NCBI RefSeq assembly: GCF_016906535.1
Contig: NC_057385.1
Location: forward strand, 248,001-312,000
Origin: Rhizoctonia solani
Taxonomy: Eukaryota > Basidiomycota > Agaricomycetes > Cantharellales > Ceratobasidiaceae
DNA: 64,000 bases
Direction of reading: 5' to 3'
The notes beneath the pieces were generated by a model. The model did not search any database and was not told where the DNA came from. It worked only from the letters and a program-made list of their open reading frames with translations. How positions within the stretch are numbered: the first letter of the stretch is position 1; each line of letters begins with the position of its first letter. Below are positions 37,001 through 48,592 of this stretch, in pieces. Both the position numbers and the translations under genes were made by a program.

Positions 37001-38758
37001 GCGCACGATCTTTTTGAGCTTCTGGACAATAATCTAGCGCCACCACACGTGCTGAGCAATCGATGTGACACGAGTGATGAATAGCTACTTACGGCCGCAT
37101 CGGGCTTAGCAGTGAGCATCGGGCTCTTGCGCAACGCGTTCAACCAGTTGGTGAATTCGCCCCGAAGCATTTGTTCGGCGAAAAGTCAACTTGGAAGAAA
37201 GTCGCAAGCCAGAACCGGAATACAATAAATGATCGAACACGAACGATCCTTCGCACTGTCTCATCTTGGGCGCTTGTAGTAGGTTCAAGTGCCCAGTGGA
37301 ACCGGCAGATCAACAGATGGAACAAGTCGTTGGCGGATACGTAACCTCGGTACGTGAGGAAGAAGATCATGAGAGCGTCATAGTTGAGTTCGCTCGTCAG
37401 CTGGGCCACCCAGCGCTCAATGGTTGCGGCCATGATGGTCCGTTCATCAGACGAGTCCCTGTCAGAGGATACGGAGGTTGGAGCAGAAGGCTTGGGTTTG
37501 GTGATCTTTCGTCGGTTATGGGCAATTATGGTATCCGAGCTCGGTTTTAGGTCGCCAAAGATAACGAATCGAGGATCATTTTCCGGGACGGCCGAGGTAG
37601 TGGTTGATAACCGAGCAGTGGGTGTATCATGAGATTCGAGCAGCGCATCAAGTGAAGGGAGGCCGCGGTATGTTTGAAGTACTTGGAAAACTCCAGTAGG
37701 GTATTTAAGAACGGAGCATAAAGTGTCGTGGGGGGTATCAGCAGGGGGTACGGGCACGACTTGGCTGACTTGGTCCGTGGGTTGCACGCTATCGGTCGTA
37801 GAGTAGTCTCGCTCTGCCTGTCAACTGATCGCCGACCCTCTACTGATCTCCGGCTTTCGGGCCCGTACCAGCGAGAGGTTTGGTATATATTACCCCACGG
37901 CCAAAGGGAATGCACCCGGCTCAAGCTGAAGAAAGGGGCGTTCGCTGAGTGTGCGCGGCTCACGTGTGGCATCTATCCGATCACCGTCAAGCTAGGGCGA
38001 CAGATCGGGAAGGAATGTGTACCTCTGGGAGCATCTGACCAGCCCATTGCGGAGCTAAAGATATCAGAGTCGCCAGTCCGGGTATAGATCTGCAGTCAGT
38101 ATTTCCCAGTCGCACATATTGGGGGCCAGTAAATGGACGAGGAGCACAACCTGGTTCGGCCCCTAGTTGGACTTCCGAGAGCGAATCATCGGGGAGGGGA
38201 ACTCGTTCAGCCTCCCACGTGCTTGTTGAAGGGCGTCCGGTGGATATGGATCCCGAGCGAGTGCGAGGAATAGGCTTGTATCCAGGCTTGTGTGTTGGCA
38301 ATAAATATTCTGTTTTGTGTGTACGAGTAGCAGCCCGTTGGTGAAGGCCAGTGGTGGAAGTAGGGTTGATAGCAGTAAGCGGAGATAACATGCCCGAGGG
38401 GACATCGGCTGAAGGCGAGAGCGCTTGCAAGTCTAGAGTCTGGCCGTCTCGTACGTTGGGCCGGAAGCCAACGCGGTATACACGAGCGCCAGATGGTGAT
38501 TGGGTAATCGTCAACGCGTAGGGAGACCGCACCCCGTCTCTGCCGACACCTAGCAACTGATCCAGTCGTTTCTTGAGTTCACGCGCCGCATGCGACGACG
38601 TAGTCTCGACAAACGAGCCATCAACTATCACAATATTAGTCGAATTTCTGGGAATTATGTATAGACTGACCAGCCATTGAGAGGTCCGCAGAGGCGATCT
38701 CGGCCTTGATCACGTCTTCCGAAGAGGGATGCATCGTAGAGTGGTCGTCTGTGTTCAT
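34053..38758 (-). CDS. Ras guanine-nucleotide exchange factor (RasGEF_N + RasGEF)
   Basis: Activates a Ras-family GTPase by nucleotide exchange. Start ATG 38758 (MNTDDHSTMHPSSEDVIK); stop at 34053. The order is a long low-complexity N-terminus, then the RasGEF_N helix bundle (RWVAQLTSELNYDALMIFF, LTYRGYVSANDLFHLLICR), Ser/Pro/acid-rich linkers, and the catalytic RasGEF domain. In the latter, SEVIAQNLSAVERGLF and ISFEELVMHNWG precede NKIIRIAWKLYRMNNFATL, LRPLINVQKQRQIAGV ends it, and SKCLRLKC lies close to the C-terminus. It most resembles the large Lte1-like GEFs of basidiomycetes. Four breaks in conserved stretches (about 37181, 36814, 35132, 35012) are each repaired by one base in a homopolymer, so sequence error is likely. 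Introns are 50-85 bp. Confidence 0.88.
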
Positions 38759-38947
38759 TAATCACTCGTTATATTCCATTCGTTGCTATTTGCTATTAGC
38801 ATCGCCATCCCACTTCAACCTACTCGAGCTCACCGCAATCCGAAAGCAGACAAAGACACCTTGTCGTGGTCAATCACTCCAAGTCAGCTGACTCCATCAA
38901 ACATACAATTGGAAATATCTATTCATGCTACATGACATAATGGCTAT

Positions 38948-41307
38948 TTAGCGCCCGGCCGTCTTTGCTTCTTTTCGCCTCTCCAACTCCTCTTTTGCTT
39001 GAGCCTTCAGCGCCTTGTCGTCATCCCTCCTTAATGATATATGCGGAATTAAAAACAATGTTGTAAAGAACGCAAACGCTGTCAACGACGCGCACACAAT
39101 GAAAAGGGTCCGGAAACCGAGACGGTACCCGTCGATCACAATTGCCAGTGTCTCCGCATCTAGAGTGTGCCGAGCAGAGATCGGGTCGTTCAAAATTGCC
39201 TTGCGAGCCTCGTCAGACAGCGAAGGCCCCAATACTTTGACAATATGATTGGACAAGACGTTGTTTCTGGATAAAATGAATCAACTTATTCATTCATTTG
39301 GGAACCCTGGTGAGACTTACATGATACTTCCTGAGATCGTCAACCCGACCACGCCACCAAGGTTGTGGAGGAAGCTTCACAACATTCAGAAGCCCGTCAA
39401 ACCTCTATTCTTTAATTTAGACTCACCTCCTTGCAGTGGTCGTAACGGCCATATCCTTCCTTTCTACGGCCGCCTGAACAGCAACCAACGATGGCTGCAA
39501 GGTCTGCCCGATTCCTACTCCGGCGAATATCGAAAACCAACTTGTCGTCCTAGACTCGAACTCTCGTCCAATGTTGCAAACAGTCCAAGGGCAATGACCA
39601 CATCGCCCACCCTGAAAGCAAGAGCTCCTAAAGCCAACAGCGATCAGCCCGAATACAGGGTAGACTGTCCAGGCGTAATTGACGTACCCTAAAGCGACCC
39701 TTCCATGACACCATTGCGCCGCCCAAAGTAGAGAACAAGGCTGACCAAATGACGCGTTAGAAGAGTTCTTTTCGTAAGTAATTGATAAACCTACTTTGGA
39801 ATAGAACGACTGGTAAGAGTAATGACGCCGACCGGATGGCAGAGTACCCGTACGCAAGCTGATAGAACGTGGGCAGATAGAAGATCTGAACGTACATCCC
39901 GTAGCCGTTGACAAAGTGCGTCAGCGCTGCGCCGACGACGACTTTGTATCGGAAGATGTACACTGAAAAGGGAATCAGGGACTACACTGTAAATGCGAGA
40001 GATTGACTGACTCGGGATCAACGGCAGTTCAGCGAATTTCCATTCCCAAATGACGAATCCAATACTAATCACGACTCCTAGTACTAGAGGAACAAGGACA
40101 GGCGCTTATCCATGAGTATTCGGCACCTCCCCATGTTAAACCCAACTAACGCATTCACATTAGCGAGTAAGCTAATCGGACACAAGAGTCACGTACGATA
40201 ATCGCTCCGGTCCCAATCAGGACCAAAAGGGACCCTATGAAATCGACTTTTTTCAATTTACTTGGTAACAAAGCTGTCAATACTTTTATCTCTTTCGCAA
40301 GCGAAACACGTACTCTATGGCAGTTCCATGGACCTTTTTTAGAGGCATGAAGAAGTAAACGCATACAGAGGCGAAAACTGCCAATGGCATGTTCATCCGG
40401 AATATCCAGCGCCTAGGTGTGGAAATGAGGCATATACGCAAGTCGAATAAAGCAAGACCCACCATGACACTTTTTGTGAATATGCAGCTCCAATTAGGGG
40501 ACCAATGCCATTTGAGAGCGCAACGAAAGCTCCCTGCGAAATGGCATGGTCAATCACTGATAGGATGTGAGACGAATCATGAGCTCACCAAGATACCCTG
40601 GTACTTGCCCCTCTCGCGAACGGTAACGACATCACCCACAATCAATTGTCCCACCAAAATTAATCCTCCACCTCCAATACCGGTGATCGCGCGGAAAATG
40701 ATAAGTTGTACAACTGTCTGCGCCAGTGAAGCCGCAAGAGACCCAAAGAAAAAGATAGTTATAAGCGTATAAAGAACATTTTTGCGCGAATATATATCCG
40801 AGATTCGCCCGTAAAGAGGGTACATGCGGTACTCGTTCTAGAAAGCAGTTAGACTGACGATTCCAATGGGGCAAGATAAGAAAGAAGACTTGCAAGAAGT
40901 ATGCAGACGCGACCCAGCTTATCTTGCTTCCTGCCACAAGCTCGGAACTGATAATCGACAAGGCCGCAGCAACTGCCTTTTCGTCGATAAGTGCTACTAT
41001 CTCTGTGGATGCACATGCTAGGAATATCTGCCCAAAAGAGGTCATTTGGCGAAAGAGCTATTTTAGCGCTCGGACTTACAGTGATGATTTTCCGTCTGGG
41101 CAAGTAAAATGTTTGATCTGTGAGCCCATTCTCGTGTTTTGTGACGACCGGTCCTGGAGCTTTCTCAGTGTCGAGATTGGACTCTTCGCTTGGGGCAACT
41201 GCTACAGCCCCTTTTTCAAGGTCTGTGATGACGGCAGTCGGAGAATCGTTGACCGTTTCGACAGAAACCGACGAGGGAGCAGACGACTCAACCTTCTGGA
41301 CGTCCAT
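38948..41307 (-). CDS. MFS transporter, DHA2-like (14-TM drug:H+ antiporter type)
   Basis: Proton-coupled exporter by family. Start ATG 41307 gives a 75-residue acidic cytosolic tail, then IFLACASTEIVALIDEKAV (first helix) and SWVASAYFLTSTAMYPLYG. Motif A is GRISDIYSRKNVLY, and the motif near helix 4-5 is FRAITGIGGGGLILVGQ. The order continues with GAFVALSNGIGPLIGAAY, RWIFRMNMPLAVFA, KKVDFIGSLLVLIGTGAII, FAGVGIGQTLQPSLVAVQ, and the C-terminal ETLAIVIDGYRLGFRTLF. The second intron, 40838-40893, has a GC donor (GCAAGT). Missing single bases are suspected near 40829 and 40111. It ends 190 bp upstream of the RasGEF start on the same strand. Confidence 0.88.
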
Positions 41308-42704
41308 TGTCGTATACGAGTGTCAAGCCCGAGTAGAGAAAGAAGGCCTGAAGGGAGAGAGGGGAGTGGAGAAAGAAACGATTTTGAGCTCAAGGGGGCC
41401 ACTGAGTACACCCGTATTTCGGAAAAGTCGGGAAGGCGGCTCCCACTCACAAACGAGACTAAGGAAACGCCCCACATTGTGAGAGTTTATACCCACTATC
41501 ACATGGCGAGTGAGCCGACCGATGCAATTGTGCGGGTCTAATCTCAGTAATGAACTCGCGGTGTTCGAGGGGCCTGGACAAATCGATATTGTGAACACTC
41601 CTCAGAGTCAAGTTGCCAAGACAGAGGAGAGCTCTAGGCCGCCCTATTCCGGCCTCTCAATTTGCGGTAGTATCTCTTCTCCATGTTCCTGGCAGGTGCG
41701 TGTGGAGTTGGGCAATCTGGAAATGTCCGGTCGAACTGAGATATACAGGTGGTTTATCGCACAATCCGCAAGACATGAGTTGGACAAATAGGGAATCTAG
41801 CCCCGATATGGATATTTCAAATGATTGTGGAAGATGATCAGACCTCCTGACACTCTTAACTTTTGCAAAAGTAACCACGATCAGGGAGGAAATACGGCCT
41901 AGCTCGATCACACAACACCCGAGCTCTTTGCCCCCGAGCTTCCCGCCAGTGGTGACAAATTGACCCTTGCGCGCATCGCCTGCTCGTGAGTTCGATATCC
42001 GACGTTACTAACTCCATGATCACTACGTGATCAACAGGGTCCGAAACTACTTGACGAATTAGGCTCCAGATCGACGCCAATTTACCTCCGCACGAGAAGG
42101 CGCATAAATAGCTCTTGGCCAATCATCAACCTTCGTGTTCCTCCCTATGGAAATATTCCTGCCTAGCACTATGGTTGAGTCCTATGAGCGTCATCTCGGG
42201 CCTTTAGGGTCTTTTGCTTAGTGATTGATATGACGCTCCCGGTAACTTACCCTACCACCCCAAGCCACCTCGGCCGATGAAATCATATGCCTCTCTTTGG
42301 ATCTAGTACAAATCCATGCAAGAGTGACCATCAGCCATCCTTTCATGAGCTCCTAACCGCTCTGATATCAACTATATCGGGAGTCGCTAAGGAGCTCCCG
42401 CATCTGCGGGGGCTCGTGGACGCAAGTTCCTGTTGTTCCCATGTACAGCCTATCACCAGAATGAGTAACCCCAACAGGACCCCGGAGAGGGCGAATTGTT
42501 CTTGGCGGGAACGGAGAGTGAGCCGGGCTGCTACCGGACTCTACTTGGGAACTTGTGAGTGGGAAGCTACCTCTATTATACAAGCTCTTGTCCACCCGCG
42601 CCTCCACAGCTACTTATAAATGGTCCAAAATTCACCTTCAAGAGACCTCACTCATACGTACACACTCTCATCCCTCCTTCCCAGATTTTTTTGCGCTTTT
42701 CATC
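41308..42704. other. Intergenic between divergent MFS and PLP/rhodanese genes
   Basis: About 1.4 kb with no supported gene; frames on both strands are short and overlapping. It should contain both promoters. Confidence 0.5.
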
Positions 42705-44602
42705 ATGAACGTATTCTCTGGAAAGACCGCACTTCTTGACTTCTACAACCCCGATAAAAATCCACCTCTTCCGGTGAGTAGATTTAGCCCGCCTTTGTTA
42801 TTTCGCTAAAGTCTCTTGGCTACTTATTTAGCTTGTCGAACTTCCTTCTCATCCGTTCGAAGGAGACAATGTGAGAATCTATGCCAAGATGCTCACTCTG
42901 CTTCCAGCTGGAAACGTGAAGTCTCTGCCTGGTGGGTTCATATTTGCTTCAACGGTACCACCAAGTGTCGCTAATTGACACTTTCAGCGCTAAATATGCT
43001 CATGCGCGCTTCCGAAGCCGGAGAAATCAACGATTCTACCGAAGGATTGTCGAGTACTCGTCGGTAACACCGTCATCTCCCTCGGTATTGTTTCTAAGAT
43101 CATGGGCGGCCCGCAAGTCGGAGCGTATATCTCCAACAAGACATCCCCTCAGAAAATGGAACTCTTGCGTTTCTTTGGGCTAGATCTGTGAGCATAGGCT
43201 GACCATAATTTGTGGAATAATTGAGCACTGACTGTATATTAGCACACTCTTTGGCGGCCCGGCCCAAGTTGAGCCCGCGGATGTCAATGGCGGTATTTAT
43301 GCGGCGATTCAGGACGGCATGCGGCCCGGTTGGTATAATCCCGGTCAATACTCGAGCCCACAGGTATGTGCAATATAGATAGGACAAGTTTCGGAACAAC
43401 GAACTGACCAATCTATCAGAACTCTGAGGCCCATGTACGATGGACGGGACCTCAGATTCATAGGCAACTACCAAAAATCAATATTTTTGCTGCTGCAGTG
43501 GGCACGTCAGGTGCGTCGCAAGTACTTCGGGTTAACGGATCCTGTACTAAACCTCGATTCTATTAGGAACAATGACTGGCACTGGAAGCTACCTCAAAAC
43601 TGTCCGGCCCGATATGGTCAATTTGGGGTAGGTTGTCCAGCTGTCAAGACTCGAACTTCCTTCCTGATGGGATATTGTGATCTAGCGTCTTCACTGCCCC
43701 TGGCGATCGGGTCCCAGGCCCCCGGCCTATTGATCTCGTCCAGACTGTTGACCTTCCATGGCAAGAGGTCATCGACGCCGCCGAGCACGTGTCATCGAAG
43801 GACTCGTATCGAATCTCCCTTGAATTGTGCCGCCAGGGGCTACTTGTCGGCCCGAGTTCGGGCCTTTCCCTTCAAGGGTTATATCAATACCTTGAGAAGG
43901 CAAAGAAAAACGGCGAGCTTGACACTTGAGGGCTGACGACGGCAATGTATACTGTGAGCTGAAACCTTTTTTGGTTTCTAATACGTGGGTTAATTGAGCC
44001 GTTCTTCAGGTGCTTTTATCTGCTGTGACCAGCCCTATCAATACATCTCTGATTACTTTACCAAGCTCGACTCTTCTTACTTCCCACCCATTTATAACAC
44101 AGAGCTCCTTGATAAAGACCTCTATCCCTACGGCGTTGATTGGATACTTTCACCCAGCGATGCATTCCGCCTGCTCTACCCGGCTCATGGATTGCAGACG
44201 CCCCCCACTTCGCCAACAGAGCTAGAAGAACTCAAAGATATCCAAGAACCGTTGATTCATGCACATGCAATGGTGATCGACTTGCGTTCGCAGAACGACT
44301 TTAAGCGCGCACATATACCTGGATCCAAGAACTTAGATATCCAGTGCTCTGGCAGTAAAAACCCATTCAAGAATCCGGGCATATTGGCCGAGTTGTGGGA
44401 GGTCCTCCGCCAGGCGTTGGTTCCGGGCACTAAGGATATGTCCAACAAGAGTGTTCTTTTGGTCTCATATAACGAAGAGATTGCATATGTGGGATGCAGT
44501 GTATTGCGCAAGGAGGGCGTCAAAGCGTTTGCGCTTGGTGGTGGATTTGAGAAGTGGAAAGAGGCAGGTTTAGACGCTGGTACTCCGACTACAAGGCATT
44601 AG
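42705..44602 (+). CDS. Cysteine synthase-like PLP enzyme fused to a rhodanese domain
   Basis: Fold-type II PLP enzyme (cysteine synthase/cystathionine beta-synthase family) with a C-terminal rhodanese module. Start ATG 42705; exons join across introns of 51-66 bp. The PLP-lysine region is AGNVKSLPALNMLMRAS. Then come SGNTVISLGIVSKIMGG, LTLFGGPAQVEPADVNGG, and AHVRWTGPQIHRQLPKIN. The phosphate-loop region is VGTSGTMTGTGSYLK, followed by GDRVPGPRPIDLVQTV and LVGPSSGLSLQGLYQYLEK. From about residue 450 the rhodanese fold has VIDLRSQNDFKRAHIPGS and LLVSYNEEIAYVGCS, then ALGGGFEKWKEAG. The position of the catalytic rhodanese Cys is occupied by Ser. Missing bases at about 43044, 43063 and 43926 break the frame in conserved stretches. 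The physiological substrate is unproven. Confidence 0.87.
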
Positions 44603-45997
44603 GTGGAGGCTTTTGGACTATTCGTTTTGATATCCTTTTCCTACAGCTTTTGGTAAATATTCTGAATCTGAATCAATTGTAATTATACAACCGAATGTAA
44701 ATGTAACTTTGCTTCAAATTTATGCGTACACTCTTGTTGCAGACGTCTCATCATCATTCGACATGTACAAAGCAGGCAGAAACCACACGCAGACCTGATG
44801 ACTGGGGGTAGGTCCCTTGAGGATCTTTCGGAACGGAGCATGGCTTACTTGATGTTTAGGGGCACTTAGATCTTTATCGATATGGGCTCCTATATGCGCA
44901 GCAGCTATAACACATGGTTCACTCCAAGGCACAGAGCCGAGGTCTAGTTAGGCAACCAGTAAAATGTATGGGAGTCCTCGAGGGTCTACCATGATGCAAT
45001 TGCGTTGAGCTGCTGGGGCGCCGAACAAGAAATTATGTCAACCTCAAGTGTGTAATTACGAAAGTTACTGTTTTGGCCCATCGGTAGTCTGATCAACCCT
45101 TCACCGGCAGCAGGACCACTTCAACTCATAAGTATTGGCAAGCCTGACGGTATTTCAAGTGCCCAATGAAGTTGAGGTTATATGTTACATTCTATAAATG
45201 AGGCTCTACTTTCCTGTCACAACAAATATCATACGCTTTTGTCGGGAGTCACGTTCCCAAAATGGAGTCCCTGAATACTCAAAGGTGTAGTCAAAAGCGT
45301 ACTTACGACAGATTTCAACCCATAATCTTTGAACAAAGAAAGCACTATGATTCAGATAGGAGAGTGTAATCTCAATGAGTTTGGCGAGCATTGGTCACGT
45401 GACGCGCATAAATAACTCATCCGCGCTAAAGCCTCATCGCTGCGAAAGCCCGAATCTACGACCACAATCGTGACGAAGCTGCCTCTTACAATCTACCCGA
45501 CTTGAAATAAAGAAACCCAATTTATACTGTAGAAAATCGCTCTGTTCTTGGAGTATCCTATCGTACTGGCAGCTTTTGTCGGCAGCTGAGGGAAAAGTGA
45601 CCGATCGGAGCAAAGGGCGAGGGAAGGGAAGGCCGGTTAACTTAGTTTCTCGCTCTGTTCCTGCCCCATACTACTGGATCTCAAAGTTAACCGTACTTGT
45701 AATTACGAGAAATAAAATGTCCGAGTAGTTCCGGGGTCCTGCTCTGAGGTGGGCTCGCCCTTGGACGGTTATCCAACTTGCCCCACCGACCTTGGTCCCT
45801 TGCACTATACTACACTCGATCTGGCCAGTTTCTGTGTTTCAATCTTGGCATCACCACCTTGCCGATATCCTGCTTTACTCAGTTGCTTTTGATTTCTTTG
45901 ATTTCCTTGTACGAATATTGGACCCACACGAGATGGGAGGGTCCATAAAGCCAGGCCTCAGTTTGAGAACTTGCGCTCAGAGTCCCCTCCCTTTGCC
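44603..45997. other. Intergenic, promoter side of ferric reductase
   Basis: No supported gene. Short frames at 44720-44932 and 45206-45391 lack domains. Confidence 0.5.
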
Positions 45998-48394
45998 ATG
46001 AAGCTATCTGTGCTACTAGGTGGACTTGCGCTCGTCTCTCCCGCTTTCGCGATCTTCCAGCTTGGATGCGGCGAGACCTGTAACGGCGTAATCGATGCTT
46101 TCGACCTTGCTTGCAGTCCTGATACAAACAGCACCATGGTACTTGTAAGTTTGAGTCTTTTTAGCGCTCTTATACTTTGAATACTTCTGGCTTTTGCCTG
46201 GGAATGGTGGTTTTGCGGTATACTAACTTGAGTTAATTTTGCGCAGCTTCCGACCTTGCAGTCTGTCAAGCCGAATCTCAGCCATATCTAAGTACGGTGG
46301 CATGGTGCATTCACTCGCGATGCACTTCAGCATCAGACAAGCAGATCCAGCAATATGGTCTTGGGTTCAAGGAAACCGTAAAGTTACCTGGCCGTCCTAC
46401 GAAAGCGTTCTTCCAACCTCTGAGCCACCGCTCGTTCCTGAGGATTTGGAAGTTTTGAATTCGACTGTGCGAATTACGGACGAGTCTTATTGGGCCGAGT
46501 ATGTTACTCAAATGACATTTTCGTATATTGAACGGTGGCACGTTCGCGTTGGGTATGTCTCTCCGTTCTACTTGAGGCAATTTCGCTGATTTTGTGGATA
46601 GTTACATTCTCATCATACTTGTCGTTCTGTCCTGCCTGATCGGCACCGTTCAGTACTTGCACTTGACCAGGTTCTACGCTACCCACTCTACTCAGTCGTG
46701 GAGGAGCTCGAAAACCATGACATGGTTCAAAAAGCACCTTGTTCTGCCCGCTCTTTTCCGTTCGTCGCATCGACGACCAGTTCTGTCATCCATGGGATAT
46801 CTTCCTTCCCGACTTGCTGCCGTATTCTTGGGCTTGTTCTTCATTCTGAACATTATTTTCCTTGCCACACCTATCAAATCGGTCCAGCCCAATACGTGGT
46901 CTTCATCCCGAAAGCTAGAAGTAAACAACTACGTTGCGAATCGTGCAGGATTCATTTCTTTTGCGTTATTGCCTCTCACGGTTTTGCTCAGCGCACGAAA
47001 CAACCCCCTTATTGCTATCACACGAATGACCCAAAATACCTACATATTGATCCATCGTTGGGTTGCAAGAGTATGCGCACTGCAGGCCGTGATTCATTCG
47101 GTTGCATGGACGATTCAGTGGTACTGGGAGAAGCCTGACGGAAGTAAGTTCAGGAGCGAGGCGGTGATGCCATATATGCGCTGGGGTACGTCTCGATTTT
47201 CATCCACTAACTCGGCTCGTGCTGATTTAATATCAAGGTTTCGCCGGGACCGTTGCTCTGTGCTTGATGGTCGGCTTCGCGGCCTGGCCCATCCGTCACA
47301 GATCCTACGAGTTCTTCATTTTCTTGCATATCGCGCTCGGAATTGTAAGCTTGTTGGGATGCTGGTACCATATGGACTATCGCTTCGCGGATAAGTACGG
47401 GTACAAGAACTGGCTGTACGTCTTCTCGCCTTCTGGCCTTATCCATCCCAAGTACTAATTTGCGATCAGGTATGTAACTTTCGGAATATGGGGGGCAGAC
47501 AGGATCGTTCGGTCGCTTCGGATGCTTTACATTTCCTGGCCAGCACTTACTCGTAAACCCAACACCCTCGCCCAGGCCGAACTTGTACCTGGTCAATCTG
47601 CACTCGTCAAGTTGACGATCCCCACCCGCCTCGCGCTCTCCGCCAAACCAGGCCAATACGCATTTGTGCACTTTGCGTCTCTGTTCAAGCCTTGGGAAAA
47701 CCATCCTTTCTCGGTTGCGAGCTGGAGCGTTGGAGGCGAAGATGCGGAAAAGGGAATCGAGGAGGATAAGAACTCGCAAAAAGGGTCTATTCCCTCGTTT
47801 ACACCTGGCGCACCGCATATTACTATGATCGTCCGAGCCCATGGGGGTGCAACTGGACGGATCAGGGATACTATTTTGGCTAATCGCGGGCCGGTTGTGC
47901 TACCTATGCTTCTTGAAGGACCTTATGGCCACCCACAGCCTCTCGACGTGTACGAAACTCAAGTCCTTGTCGCGGGTGGAGTGGGCATCACCGCGTTGAC
48001 GGGATACATTCAGTCCTTCCTTGCGTCTCCAAACAAGACAAAACGAATCATTGTGGTATGGGCGGCCCGGGAGGCTGAATTTATCCAATTCATGCTGGAT
48101 CATAAGCTAGATGGATTACCTAATAACGTCGATTTGAAGATTCACTGCACTGGTGCGGGTGCGGAAAAGTTGGAGGGCAAACATACGATCGAGCTCGGGC
48201 GGCCGCAGCTTACGAGCTTGGTCAAGACTGAGGTAGCTGCTCTCTTCGAGGGGGAGAGGATTGCGTTCTTTGTGTCTGGAAGCGGGAGCATGTCGGACGA
48301 GGTCCGTCGGGCCGTTGTCGATTCGATCGGCGATGGGCCAGGACAGGTGGACGGCGACCGGGTTAATTTCTTTGACGAAGTGTTCGCTTGGTGA
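45998..48394 (+). CDS. Ferric/cupric reductase, FRE family
   Basis: Plasma-membrane haem-flavin reductase that reduces extracellular Fe(III) or Cu(II) before uptake. A signal peptide (MKLSVLLGGLALVSPAFA) leads to a Cys-containing ectodomain (GCGETCNGVID; STVAWCIHSRC). Then come several membrane helices, with haem-ligand histidines in LIHRWVARV, AVIHSVAW and FIFLHIALG. The FAD-binding motif is HPFSVASW. NADPH motifs are LLEGPYGHPQPL, VLVAGGVGITAL, and the C-terminal FFVSGSGSMSDEVR. Introns are at 46553-46600, 47189-47240 and 47417-47469 (approximate). A frame break near 46380 is repaired by one A (TVKVTWPSYESV), and the first intron junction near 46137 probably lacks a G. The copper transporter 6 kb downstream could use its product. 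Confidence 0.92.
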
Positions 48395-48592
48395 TTTCTT
48401 GTCTGTATTTAATTTAAGAATTTTAATCTGAGATTATTCATGACTCCGCTTTTTGTTTGTTGCGGGCGGGATTTATTTAAGTGCAAAGCTTACGAAATCC
48501 AGGAACCGTTTAATAGAGCGAGGCTTTATGCACGTGACTCTGGCGCGACCAAAGTTGAACGTGGTGATCCCCACAAGGACCAAGGACCAAGG

